Part shown: positions 30,664 to 39,484 of the stretch, in pieces | How positions within the stretch are numbered: the stretch's first letter is position 1 | How the letters are laid out: each line of letters starts with the position of its first letter | Origin: Nitratiruptor sp. | Lineage (GTDB): Bacteria; Campylobacterota; Campylobacteria; Campylobacterales; Nitratiruptoraceae | DNA: 64,000 nt | Assembly (NCBI GenBank): GCA_009659925.1 | Contig: PUXW01000015.1 | Span: 1 to 64,000, forward strand | Direction of reading: 5' to 3' | Notes under the pieces: model-generated | Told to the model about the DNA's origin: nothing | The model's input: the letters and a program-made list of their open reading frames with translations, nothing else | Database searches by the model: none | Position numbers and translations under genes: made by a program

Positions 30664-31444
30664 CTTTGAGCTCCTGGATGGCGGCGAGGTTGGTGGGATT
30701 GGCCTGGACCGGGGTAATGGAGACATAGCCCTGGGCGATGGCGTCGAAATCGCTCATCACCGTTCCCGACTCGGGGCGCCAGCGCAGGGGGTGCAGACCG
30801 ATCCACCAATACTCCTCCCCCCGGGGATTTCGGTGGACCTGGGCGTCGTTGCCGTAGTAGCGATAGCCGGCTTTGGTGATCTGGATCCCTTTACACTTGT
30901 CGGGGGGGAGGGGAGGGATGTTGACGTTGAGGTAGGTGCGATGGGGGAGGGAGAGTTCTCGATTCAAGAGCTTTTGAGCCAGGGAGCGGGCCGTCTTTTT
31001 AGCTAGGTCGTAGCCTACTTCCAGTTCCACCTTGGTGCAGTTGTGGTTGCATACTTGGGAGATGGCAAAGGCCGGGATTCCGTGGAGGGCCGCTTCTAAA
31101 GCGGCATTGGCCGTTCCAGAGTAGGTGATATCCTCCCCCATGTTGGCTCCTCGATTGATTCCGCTAACGACGAGATCTGGCTTGACACCTTCGGCATAGA
31201 GGGCGTGGAGGGCAAGATAGACACAATCGGTGGGGGTCCCATCTTCGAGCTTGTAAAAGTCGTCGTCGATCTCGACGAAGCGCAAGGGTCTGGTGAGGGT
31301 GAGGCTGTGGCCCGAGGCACTCTTTTCCAGGGCCGGGGCGACCACGAGGATCTCCCCCAGGCCCTCAAGGGCCTCCCTGAGGGCCTGGAGTCCAGAGGAC
31401 TGGAAGCCATCATCGTTGGTGAGGAGGATCTTCGGAGTGGACAA
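30653..31444 (-). CDS. surE: 5'/3'-nucleotidase SurE
   Basis: ILLTNDDGFQSSGLQAL, SGINRGANMGEDITYSGTANAALE. Confidence 0.96.
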   Translation of the reverse strand: MSTPKILLTNDDGFQSSGLQALREALEGLGEILVVAPALEKSASGHSLTLTRPLRFVEIDDDFYKLEDGTPTDCVYLALHALYAEGVKPDLVVSGINRGANMGEDITYSGTANAALEAALHGIPAFAISQVCNHNCTKVELEVGYDLAKKTARSLAQKLLNRELSLPHRTYLNVNIPPLPPDKCKGIQITKAGYRYYGNDAQVHRNPRGEEYWWIGLHPLRWRPESGTVMSDFDAIAQGYVSITPVQANPTNLAAIQELKDAF

Positions 31445-31467
31445 GGGATGCTCCTTTTTTGGGCGCC

Positions 31468-31473
31468 ATTATA
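31468..31473 (-). promoter_or_regulatory. Putative -10 box (TATAAT, minus strand) upstream of surE
   Basis: revcomp gcTATAATggcgcc 24 nt upstream of surE ATG. Confidence 0.4.
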
Positions 31474-32374
31474 GCATCTGGAGGAGGACCATGTACCATG
31501 GGAGCAGAAGGGGAAAGAGGAGGGAGGTTGTAAAGACGAGGGCCGTGACTGAGAGCTCCTTGCACTGGTAGAGGGCGGCAAGGTTGATATTGGCGACGGC
31601 TAGGGGCATGGCCAGCTCCATGAAGAGGATCTTTTTGGCTAGAGGATCGAGGGAGAGGGGAGCGAGGAGGGCTAGGGCGAGGAGGGGGATGAAGAGAAAT
31701 TTGACCATGAGAACCCAAAAGAGGAGCTTCCAGTCCAGGTGATCGATGGAGATTTTGGCCAGGTAGAGGCCGAAGATAATAAGCTGCAAGACGATGGCGC
31801 TGTAGGCTCCCATCTGGAGGAAACGATCCAGCTGGGGGGAGGGCTGGAAGCCGAGGAGGCTGAGGAGAATGGCCAAAAGGGCAAACCAGAGGATGGGGAG
31901 CTTGATGGTGTTGGCGATGGAGGTGGCCACATCGAAACGGCCCCGGGAGTAGAAGTAGGCGCCAAAGGTGTAGACCAGGAAGACGTTGGCCAGGTTGATG
32001 ATAGTGGTGTAGGGAAGGGAGGCCTCCCCAAAGAGGGTGAGCCCCAAGGGAACCCCGAGGTTGCCGGTGTTGCCGATGACGGCGGAGACGGTGAAGATGG
32101 AGCGATCCCTCGGATCGTGGAAGAGTCTTCGGGCTAGGAGGAAGTTGATGGCAATGGTCACAATGGAGATGGCCAGAAAGAGGAGGGGAGCAATGGCGAG
32201 ATCCAGGTCGATGGGGCGCTGGAGGAGGCCCCAGAAGGTAAGGAAGGGTTGGAAAATATAGACCGAGAGGAGGACGAGCCCTTGCTCGTCGATACGCTCC
32301 TGAAAGATCCGTTTGGCCAGGTAACCGATGAGGATGTAGCAGTAGACGAAGAAGACCGCTTCAAGGGTGGCCAC
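31469..32374 (-). CDS. AEC (auxin efflux carrier) family transporter
   Basis: Polytopic; NTGNLGVPLGLTLFGEASLPYTTI motif; GTG start. Confidence 0.87.
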   Translation of the reverse strand: MATLEAVFFVYCYILIGYLAKRIFQERIDEQGLVLLSVYIFQPFLTFWGLLQRPIDLDLAIAPLLFLAISIVTIAINFLLARRLFHDPRDRSIFTVSAVIGNTGNLGVPLGLTLFGEASLPYTTIINLANVFLVYTFGAYFYSRGRFDVATSIANTIKLPILWFALLAILLSLLGFQPSPQLDRFLQMGAYSAIVLQLIIFGLYLAKISIDHLDWKLLFWVLMVKFLFIPLLALALLAPLSLDPLAKKILFMELAMPLAVANINLAALYQCKELSVTALVFTTSLLFPLLLPWYMVLLQML

Positions 32375-33386
32375 GCACGATCCTTGCAACTTGGGCTGCG
32401 CTCCCGGATTTGAGGAGGCTCCGGAGGGCCTTGGCCCGTTGGAGGGCCTTTTCGGGGTCACGCCGGTGGTAGGCTTGAAGGAGGTTGGCTGGATTCACCT
32501 CGCCTTGGAGCAGTTCGGGGTGGACATCTCCAAGGAGGATGTTGGCCAAACCGACTTGCCGGATCTGGACTAGATGTTTGGCGATGAGGTAGTCCAGGCT
32601 CCGGGCAATGTAGACGAGGACTTGGGGGGTGCCAATCAGGGCCGCTTCCAAGGTTGCGGTTCCACTACACACGAAGGCGAAACTGGCCTTGCCCATCGCT
32701 TCGTAGGGGTCGCTGGTGACATGGAAGGCCGAAAGGTCGCCATAGAGGCGCTGGCGTATGGCGGGGGAGAAGTGGGGGGGGATGACGAGGAGGGCCTCTC
32801 GATCGAAGAGGGGACGGATGGCGCGAAAGACCGGCATGAGCCGCTGGATCTCCCCTGGACGGCTTCCTGGCATGAAGAGGATGGGGCCATCATCCCTGGG
32901 CTCCTCCTTGAATTGGGTGATGGTATCCAGCAGGGGGTGGCCTACATAGTGGATCGGATAGTCTGGTGGGTAGTAGGCGGCCTCGAAGGGGAGGATGGAG
33001 CAGGCTTGATCCACATACTGGACTATCTTCTTGATACGCCCCTTGCGCCACGCCCAGGCTTGGGGGAGGATGTAGTAGATAATCTCCTTGTGGGGGTGGC
33101 GCTTCTTGATGGCTTGGGCCAGGGGGAGGTTGAAGCCGCTCCCGTCGATGAGGAGGACCTTATCGGCCTCTTCAGCCAGTTGGACCATCTGGCGCTGGAG
33201 GGAGAGGAAGTAGGGGAGCTGACGGAGGGCGTCGACGAACCCCATGACGGAGCGCTCTCGCAAATCGGCGATGGGATTACCCAGGGAGGCTTCAAAGATA
33301 CCTATCGGAGTAGCCTTGAGGTGGGTGAGCAGGTGGCGAAGGTGGAGGTTGGCTGAAGGCTCGAGGGCCGAGACGAGGAGTTTCAT
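32361..33386 (-). CDS. lpxB: Lipid-A-disaccharide synthase
   Basis: LVSALEPSANLH, ILPQAWAWRKGRIKKI, CSGTATLEAALIGTPQVLVY. Confidence 0.95.
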   Translation of the reverse strand: MKLLVSALEPSANLHLRHLLTHLKATPIGIFEASLGNPIADLRERSVMGFVDALRQLPYFLSLQRQMVQLAEEADKVLLIDGSGFNLPLAQAIKKRHPHKEIIYYILPQAWAWRKGRIKKIVQYVDQACSILPFEAAYYPPDYPIHYVGHPLLDTITQFKEEPRDDGPILFMPGSRPGEIQRLMPVFRAIRPLFDREALLVIPPHFSPAIRQRLYGDLSAFHVTSDPYEAMGKASFAFVCSGTATLEAALIGTPQVLVYIARSLDYLIAKHLVQIRQVGLANILLGDVHPELLQGEVNPANLLQAYHRRDPEKALQRAKALRSLLKSGSAAQVARIVRGHP

Positions 33387-33448
33387 AGGGGAAAATCCCG
33401 GAGCGTGTCGGAAGCCACAGCCACCCTTTATCTGCTGGATCTGAAAGT

Positions 33449-33462
33449 GGTATAATTATACC
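33449..33462 (+). promoter_or_regulatory. Palindromic extended -10 element (ggTATAATtatacc) of greA
   Basis: Perfect 14-bp palindrome containing TATAAT, 17 nt upstream of greA ATG. Confidence 0.5.
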
Positions 33463-33478
33463 AAAAAGGAGTGGGGGC

Positions 33479-33970
33479 ATGGAGCGCAAAGAGCCGATGA
33501 CCGCCTACGGTTATCAGAAGATCGAGCGGGAATTTGCCGCATTGCAGGAGGAGCGTCCCAAGGTTGTGGAGGAGATTGAACGGGCCAAGGAGCACGGGGA
33601 TCTACGGGAAAATGCCGAGTACCACGCCGCCAAGGAGCGTCTCGCCTTCATTGACGCCCGCTTGGCCGAGCTGGCCGATCTGCTCGCCAGAGCCCAGGTG
33701 ATCGATCCAAGCAAACTCCCCCACGATCGGGTGAGTTTCGGCTCAACGGTCTTGTTGTTGGATATCGAGGAGGATGAGGTCATCGAATATACCATCGTTG
33801 GCGCTACCGAGAGTGATCCCGAGCATGGCCTCATCTCCTACAATACCCCCCTGGCCAGGGCCCTGCTCGGCAAGGAGGAAGGGGACGAGATCCAAGTCAA
33901 ATTGCCCAAGGGGGAGATCGATTTCGAGATTCTCAAAGTCTACTACAAACCCATCGAGTTTCGCCAATGA
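33479..33970 (+). CDS. greA: Transcription elongation factor GreA
   Basis: EPMTAYGYQKIEREFAALQEERPKVVEEIERAKEHGDLRENAEYHAAKE. Confidence 0.97.
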   Translation: MERKEPMTAYGYQKIEREFAALQEERPKVVEEIERAKEHGDLRENAEYHAAKERLAFIDARLAELADLLARAQVIDPSKLPHDRVSFGSTVLLLDIEEDEVIEYTIVGATESDPEHGLISYNTPLARALLGKEEGDEIQVKLPKGEIDFEILKVYYKPIEFRQ

Positions 33971-34971
33971 AGTTGACAGCGGCAATTGTAGGAGCCTCGG
34001 GGTTTACAGGGGTGGAGCTGGTCAAGCTCTTGGTGAACCATCCCAAGATCGAAATTGGAGGTTTGTACGGGAGCGATGGGGGAGAGCGGATCGAGGAGCT
34101 CTATCCGGCCTTTCGGGGCCTCTTCGAGGCTTCGATCCACCCCTTCGATCCAGAAAGAGTAGAGGGAGACATCATCTTTTTGGCCCTGCCCCACAGCCGT
34201 TCGATGGAGGTGGCGGGAAAGCTCTTGGATCGCGGGTTGCGGGTGGTCGATCTCTCCGCCGACTATCGGCTGAGCTTGGAGCACTACGAGGCCTTCTATA
34301 CCCGCCACCTCGATCCTGGCCATCTCCAAGAAGCGGTCTATGGCTTACCGGAGCTGTGGCGGGAGAAGATCGAAGTGGCTCCCCTTGTGGCCAATCCCGG
34401 ATGCTACCCCACGGCGGCCATCCTCTCCCTCGCCCCCTTCCTTCCCTACATCGACCGCTCCATGCCCATCTTCATCGATGCCAAGAGTGGAGTCAGTGGG
34501 GCTGGGAAGCGGTGTAGCGCCAAGACCCACTTTTGCACCATCGACGAGAATATCTTCCCCTACAATCCCTTGCGCCACCGCCACTCCATCGAGATCAAGG
34601 AGCAGTTGGAGATTTTGGGGAAAGAACCGATAGAGCTCCACTTCGTCCCCCACCTCATCCCGATCAATCGGGGTATGTTGGTGAACTCCTTCTTGAGCCT
34701 CACCCACCCCCTCGACCCCATCGAGGTGCTCCAGGAGTTCTACGCCCAAGAGCCCTTTGTACGCATTGCTCGAGAGCCTGTGGATGTGAAGAGTGTGGCT
34801 GGAACCCACTTTTGCGACATCTTCGCCATGGCGCAAGGGAAGCGCCTCTTTGTGAGTGCCGCCATCGACAATCTTTTACGGGGGGCTGCGAGCCAGGCGG
34901 TTGCCAATGCCAACTTGATGCTCTCCCTGGAGGAAGATCTTGGACTCCCAAAACTCGCCTATATCCCTTAA
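33967..34971 (+). CDS. argC: N-acetyl-gamma-glutamyl-phosphate reductase
   Basis: IVGASGFTGVELVKLL, NPGCYPTAAILSLAPF, SGVSGAGK. Confidence 0.96.
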   Translation: MKLTAAIVGASGFTGVELVKLLVNHPKIEIGGLYGSDGGERIEELYPAFRGLFEASIHPFDPERVEGDIIFLALPHSRSMEVAGKLLDRGLRVVDLSADYRLSLEHYEAFYTRHLDPGHLQEAVYGLPELWREKIEVAPLVANPGCYPTAAILSLAPFLPYIDRSMPIFIDAKSGVSGAGKRCSAKTHFCTIDENIFPYNPLRHRHSIEIKEQLEILGKEPIELHFVPHLIPINRGMLVNSFLSLTHPLDPIEVLQEFYAQEPFVRIAREPVDVKSVAGTHFCDIFAMAQGKRLFVSAAIDNLLRGAASQAVANANLMLSLEEDLGLPKLAYIP

Positions 34972-35698
34972 AGATGGGGCCATCTTCGTCGCCGATGTCC
35001 ACTACCAGCGGGGGATCCGCCAAGAGCTGGACCACTTACTCCAGTGGCTCCTCCACCAACCCCCTCCCCAGCTCCTGCTCATGGGGGATATCTTCGACCT
35101 ACTTGTGGGGACGGTTCCCTCCACCATCGAGCGCAATAGCAGACCGATCCAGCAACTTCGCCAACTTTCGGAACTAACCGAGTGCCACTACTTCGAAGGG
35201 AACCATGACTTCAATCTCGCCTCCCTCTTTCCTAAGATGCGGGTCTATCCCCGGGAGGTCCAACCGGTCATTTTCGAGGCGGCTGGACGCCGAATCGCCC
35301 TGGCCCACGGGGATTTGTGTGTGGGGAGCTGTTACGAGTACTATTGCACCTGGATCCGTAAGGAGAGCATCCTCCGCCTCCTGGATATCTTCAATGTGGG
35401 GGATTGGATCGTCGAGCGGGTCTTGCGCAGGAGCGCCCAGAAGAACTTGTGCCGCTCTATTCCCCGCTTCCACCAGATCATCGAACGCAAATTGGCCACC
35501 TATCCCCGGGTCGATCTCATCATCGAAGGCCACTTCCACCAGAACTACTTTACCCGCCGCTACATCAACCTCCCTGCCTTTGGCTGTACCCGCTCTGTCG
35601 TCCTCTACCAAAACCGCACCTTCAGGGAGGTTGCCATCATCGAATGGCGCCAGCGCCCTTCACGCCCCCTCCTTGCCGCTCCATCCCCTCGCCGGTGA
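34940..35698 (+). CDS. lpxH: UDP-2,3-diacylglucosamine hydrolase-like metallophosphoesterase
   Basis: FVADVHY, LMGDIFDLLVG, YFEGNHDFNL, IEGHFHQNYF. Confidence 0.83.
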   Translation: MDSQNSPISLKDGAIFVADVHYQRGIRQELDHLLQWLLHQPPPQLLLMGDIFDLLVGTVPSTIERNSRPIQQLRQLSELTECHYFEGNHDFNLASLFPKMRVYPREVQPVIFEAAGRRIALAHGDLCVGSCYEYYCTWIRKESILRLLDIFNVGDWIVERVLRRSAQKNLCRSIPRFHQIIERKLATYPRVDLIIEGHFHQNYFTRRYINLPAFGCTRSVVLYQNRTFREVAIIEWRQRPSRPLLAAPSPRR

Positions 35699-35701
35699 TG
35701 G

Positions 35702-35707
35702 TATAAT
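35702..35707 (+). promoter_or_regulatory. Putative -10 box (TATAAT) upstream of TonB-dependent receptor
   Basis: atggTATAATccgg about 30 nt upstream of ATG at 35738. Confidence 0.4.
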
Positions 35708-35737
35708 CCGGCCCACATCCAATTTGAAGGAGGAACA

Positions 35738-37585
35738 ATGGCAAAGGGGTTTCGTGGGAAGTACTTCTCCCTTGCGGCAATTACCGCCACTGTCTCGATG
35801 GTGCTCCTCCAGGCCCAAGGGGCTCAGGTGGAGGCGCTGGAAAAGGTTATCGTGAGCGCTAGTAAGATGGAGCGGCCTCCAGAGGGGTTGAGCGACGATT
35901 TTGAAGTGATCGATTCCGAGGAGATCGCCCAGCGTGGCTGGGAGCGGTTGGACGAGGCCCTCCGCTTTATTGGTGGTGGTGATCTCATCCAAGCTGGAGG
36001 TCCAGGCCAGCCGGTCTCCTTCTACCTCGAAGGGCTCCCATCGGACAAGACCCTCATCCTCATCGATGGAATCCGCTACAACGATCCCACCAACCTCAAC
36101 GGAGCGGCTCTTGAGCTTTTGGATCTCGATGGAATCGATCGGATCGAGATCATTCGGGGACCCCAAAGTGGGGTTTGGGGGGCCGACGCCATGGCCGGAG
36201 TGGTCAACATCATCACCCAAGATCCCAAGGAGGGCAAGGGGGGATGGAAGGTGAGTGGGGGGAAGTATGAGACCCGCTCCATCCACTTCGCCCTTTCCAA
36301 CAGCGGGGCCAAAGGCTACTTTGGAGTGAGTTTCGACCACCTTTCCAGTGGCGGTTGGAGCGCTTATGGGGCCAAGCCGGGGGAGCCTCTTTACGGGGTG
36401 AAAGCTTCCAGCTTGCCTCTGGAACCCGATCCCTTCACGAGCCGCCGCTTCATCGTTAAGGGGGGGCAGCCTCTTGGGGATGGCTGGTTCCAGGGAGAGT
36501 TCATTAAACTCCAGGGACGAATTCACTACGATAATTTCAACGGCGACGCCCCTGATAGCCCCTTCACCATCAACGAGGTTGACGATACCTTGTGGCAGCT
36601 CAAAGCTTCCCAAACCCTTGGGAATCATCGCCTCGTACTCCACTACAACCACTCCAACTTCCAGCGAAGCCAGTTTGGCGGGTATGAGGGGAGTGTGGAC
36701 GAGGTGGAATGGCGTGATAGGCTGGGAAGGAGTTGGGGAGGCCTCCAGTTTGGGGCTGGATGGCAGCGGTTCAGCCAGAAGATGGTAGCCGGAGCGGCCA
36801 AGCGGGATGAGTACCAGAACCACTACCTCTTTGCCACGAGTTTTGCCACCTTGGGGGATCTGATCCTGCAGGGAAGTCTACGCTTCGACAATTACGACCG
36901 GTTCGACGATCGGCTCACCTACAAGGTTGGCTTCAAATACCCCCTCACTTCCGAGCTCTTCATGGCAGCCAATGTCGCCACCGCCTACAAGGCCCCCTCT
37001 ATCTTCCAGCTGGGCTATAATGCCACCACCAATCTCGATCCCGAGAAGGGGTTTGGTTACAATGTGATCTTTGGTTATGGCCCCTTCCGAGGAGTCTACT
37101 TTAAAAACAGGGTCAAAGACCTCATCACTTGGACCGATCCAGATCAAGACTACACCACCCTCAACGACTACTACTACAACGCCCCGGGAACCTCCACCTT
37201 TCAGGGGTATACCCTCTCCTTCGCCCAGGATCTGTTGGATCAGTTCTACCTGAGTCTCGGTTACACCCATTTGAGCGCCAAGGATGCCCAGGGACGGCGG
37301 TTGCCCAGACGGGCCAGAGAGCGCATCACCTACTCCCTGCGCTGGTATGTAGGGGAGCGGGATAGTCTCGACCTTAGTGGCTTCTATGTGGGGCGGCGCT
37401 TCGATGTGGATGGGAGCAAGATTGGAAGCTACAATGTGACCGACTTGACCATCAACCACGGATTCGGTCGCGGGATCTGGGCCTTCGTGCGGGTATCCAA
37501 CCTCTTCGATCGCTTCTACCAGGAGGTTGCCGGGTATACCAGTGGGGATCGCCGTTTCTATCTAGGAGTGAGGGCGAGCTATTGA
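35738..37585 (+). CDS. TonB-dependent receptor (BtuB/Cir-like)
   Basis: Signal peptide, LEKVIVSASKMERPPE TonB box region, plug domain IEIIRGPQSGVWGADAMAGVVNIIT, beta-barrel. Confidence 0.93.
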   Translation: MAKGFRGKYFSLAAITATVSMVLLQAQGAQVEALEKVIVSASKMERPPEGLSDDFEVIDSEEIAQRGWERLDEALRFIGGGDLIQAGGPGQPVSFYLEGLPSDKTLILIDGIRYNDPTNLNGAALELLDLDGIDRIEIIRGPQSGVWGADAMAGVVNIITQDPKEGKGGWKVSGGKYETRSIHFALSNSGAKGYFGVSFDHLSSGGWSAYGAKPGEPLYGVKASSLPLEPDPFTSRRFIVKGGQPLGDGWFQGEFIKLQGRIHYDNFNGDAPDSPFTINEVDDTLWQLKASQTLGNHRLVLHYNHSNFQRSQFGGYEGSVDEVEWRDRLGRSWGGLQFGAGWQRFSQKMVAGAAKRDEYQNHYLFATSFATLGDLILQGSLRFDNYDRFDDRLTYKVGFKYPLTSELFMAANVATAYKAPSIFQLGYNATTNLDPEKGFGYNVIFGYGPFRGVYFKNRVKDLITWTDPDQDYTTLNDYYYNAPGTSTFQGYTLSFAQDLLDQFYLSLGYTHLSAKDAQGRRLPRRARERITYSLRWYVGERDSLDLSGFYVGRRFDVDGSKIGSYNVTDLTINHGFGRGIWAFVRVSNLFDRFYQEVAGYTSGDRRFYLGVRASY

Positions 37586-38124
37586 GGTTGCGTCCCTATT
37601 TTGGCTACAAGTTCCTCAACTCCCTCTTCACCGGATTGGCCCTCGGGAGTATCTTCGTCGTCTACCAGCCCCTCCAACCCTCCATCTACTCGGTTGGGGG
37701 GGTTGTATTGGCCCTTGGGACGATGGTCATCGCCCGCTTCTACCACAAACTCATGGGGCCCATCCCTTATTTTCGTATCGCTTTATTGGTGGAGCTGGTC
37801 ATTCTCCTTGTGATTCTCCTCTTCCTAGCCATCCCATACCACTACACCAGTGCCCTCCTCGTTTATAGTGGCTACCAACTCACTTTCATCTTTGGTTCCT
37901 ATCTGGTCCGGGCCGAAACGGTCCTCCTCAAACGCCCCCTCCTCTTGAGCCGTCTCGATATCATCAAGCAGGCCGGCTACCTGGCCGGACTCCTCCTGGG
38001 CTTTCTCTTCTACACCTTCCTTCCAGGATCCAAGGAGGAGCAGGTCTACTGGCTCCACTACCTGCTGGTGGCCGTGGAAGTTGGTATAATTTGGCTACTC
38101 GTACGATCCTTTAAAAGGCGTTGA
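37582..38124 (+). CDS. Small polytopic membrane protein, MFS-half-like
   Basis: 180 aa, about 5-6 hydrophobic segments; overlaps receptor stop by 4 nt. Confidence 0.7.
   Translation: MRLRPYFGYKFLNSLFTGLALGSIFVVYQPLQPSIYSVGGVVLALGTMVIARFYHKLMGPIPYFRIALLVELVILLVILLFLAIPYHYTSALLVYSGYQLTFIFGSYLVRAETVLLKRPLLLSRLDIIKQAGYLAGLLLGFLFYTFLPGSKEEQVYWLHYLLVAVEVGIIWLLVRSFKRR
38095..38100 (+). promoter_or_regulatory. Putative -10 box (TATAAT) upstream of galU
   Basis: ttggTATAATttgg 26 nt before galU ATG, inside the upstream ORF. Confidence 0.4.
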
Positions 38125-38125
38125 A

Positions 38126-38953
38126 ATGGTTGGTATACGCAAATGTCTCTTTCCAGCGGCCGGCTATGGGACCCGATTCCTTCCGGCCACCAAGGCGATT
38201 CCCAAGGAGATGCTCCCCATCCTCAACAAGCCCCTCATCCAGTATGGGGTGGAGGAGGCTATCGAGGCCGGGATGGATACGATGGCTATCATCACCGGAC
38301 GGGGTAAGCGGGCGATTGAAGATCACTTCGACATCAGTTACGAATTGGAGCATCAGATCCGGGGGACCTCGAAGGAATCCCTCCTACACGATATCCGTAA
38401 CCTCGTGGAGCACTACACCTTCACCTATACCCGTCAAAAGGAGATGAAGGGACTCGGTCACGCCGTCTTGGTAGGGGAGCGGCTCATTGGCAATGAGCCC
38501 TTCGGGGTCGTTTTGGCCGACGACTTGTGTGAAGGGGAGGGCAAGGGGGTTCTGGCCCAGATGGTGGAGCTCTTCGAGAAGTTCCGCTGCTCCATCGTGG
38601 CGGTGATGGAGGTAGAACCGGATGAGGTGAGCAAGTATGGGGTTGTGGCTGGGAAGGAGCTCGAAGATGGGATCTATGTGGTCTCAGACATGGTGGAAAA
38701 GCCTGACCCCGAGGAGGCGCCGACCAATCTGGCCGTTATCGGACGCTACATCCTCACCCCCGATATCTTCGAGATCTTGCGCCGGACCGAACCTGGAGTC
38801 GGGGGGGAGATCCAGCTGACCGACGCCCTCAAGACCCAGGCCCAGGAGGGGATGGTCCTCGCCTACAAATTCCGGGGCAAGCGTTTCGATTGTGGCAGTG
38901 TAGATGGATTTGTGGAGGCGACCAACTACTTCTACCACAAATTCAAAGATTAG
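38126..38953 (+). CDS. galU: UTP--glucose-1-phosphate uridylyltransferase
   Basis: KCLFPAAGYGTRFLPATKAIPKEMLPILNKPLIQYGVEEA. Confidence 0.96.
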   Translation: MVGIRKCLFPAAGYGTRFLPATKAIPKEMLPILNKPLIQYGVEEAIEAGMDTMAIITGRGKRAIEDHFDISYELEHQIRGTSKESLLHDIRNLVEHYTFTYTRQKEMKGLGHAVLVGERLIGNEPFGVVLADDLCEGEGKGVLAQMVELFEKFRCSIVAVMEVEPDEVSKYGVVAGKELEDGIYVVSDMVEKPDPEEAPTNLAVIGRYILTPDIFEILRRTEPGVGGEIQLTDALKTQAQEGMVLAYKFRGKRFDCGSVDGFVEATNYFYHKFKD

Positions 38954-38986
38954 ATGTGGTAGAATGGGTGGAAAAAAGGATTGTCC

Positions 38987-39484
38987 ATGCGTGTAGGGGA
39001 TCTGGTCATCGTTGCCGACTTGGGAGAGATGAAGCTCTATCGTGCCAATCCGCGGGATCTGGAGGCTGAAGCCGGTTTGAAACCCCACAATATCAAGCTC
39101 GATCTGGTCAACGCCATCGACTATGTGGAAGCCCATTGGAAGATCAAGGATATCGTCACCGATGAAGCTGGCCGCTTCCGTGGTCCAAATGGAAGCAGCG
39201 GGGGGATCACCGAGCGCCATGGAATCGAGGCCAAATTGGAAGAAGATGTAATCCGGGCCATCGCCCAGGATATCGCCCACTTCGTCCATGAGTACGATCC
39301 TCCTCGCTACTTTCTGGCTCTGCCCGAGCCCATCTTCAAACGGGTTTGGAGCCATGTGGAGTCCCTGGCTTCCAAATATCCCGAGGCGACCCGGAAGCTC
39401 TTTCGCTATGTCGAAGAGGATTTGACCAAGGTGGATCGCCAAAAACTTCCCGAGATCTTCAAGGAGCGGGGAAGGCACTTCTAG
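38987..39484 (+). CDS. Host attachment family protein
   Basis: DLVIVADLGEMKLYRA...YFLALPEPIFKRVWSHV...TKVDRQKLPEIF. Confidence 0.7.
   Translation: MRVGDLVIVADLGEMKLYRANPRDLEAEAGLKPHNIKLDLVNAIDYVEAHWKIKDIVTDEAGRFRGPNGSSGGITERHGIEAKLEEDVIRAIAQDIAHFVHEYDPPRYFLALPEPIFKRVWSHVESLASKYPEATRKLFRYVEEDLTKVDRQKLPEIFKERGRHF

Noticed and set aside
35660-36823. 387-aa minus-strand ORF antisense to TonB receptor
   Set aside because: Shadow frame; no start context or domain
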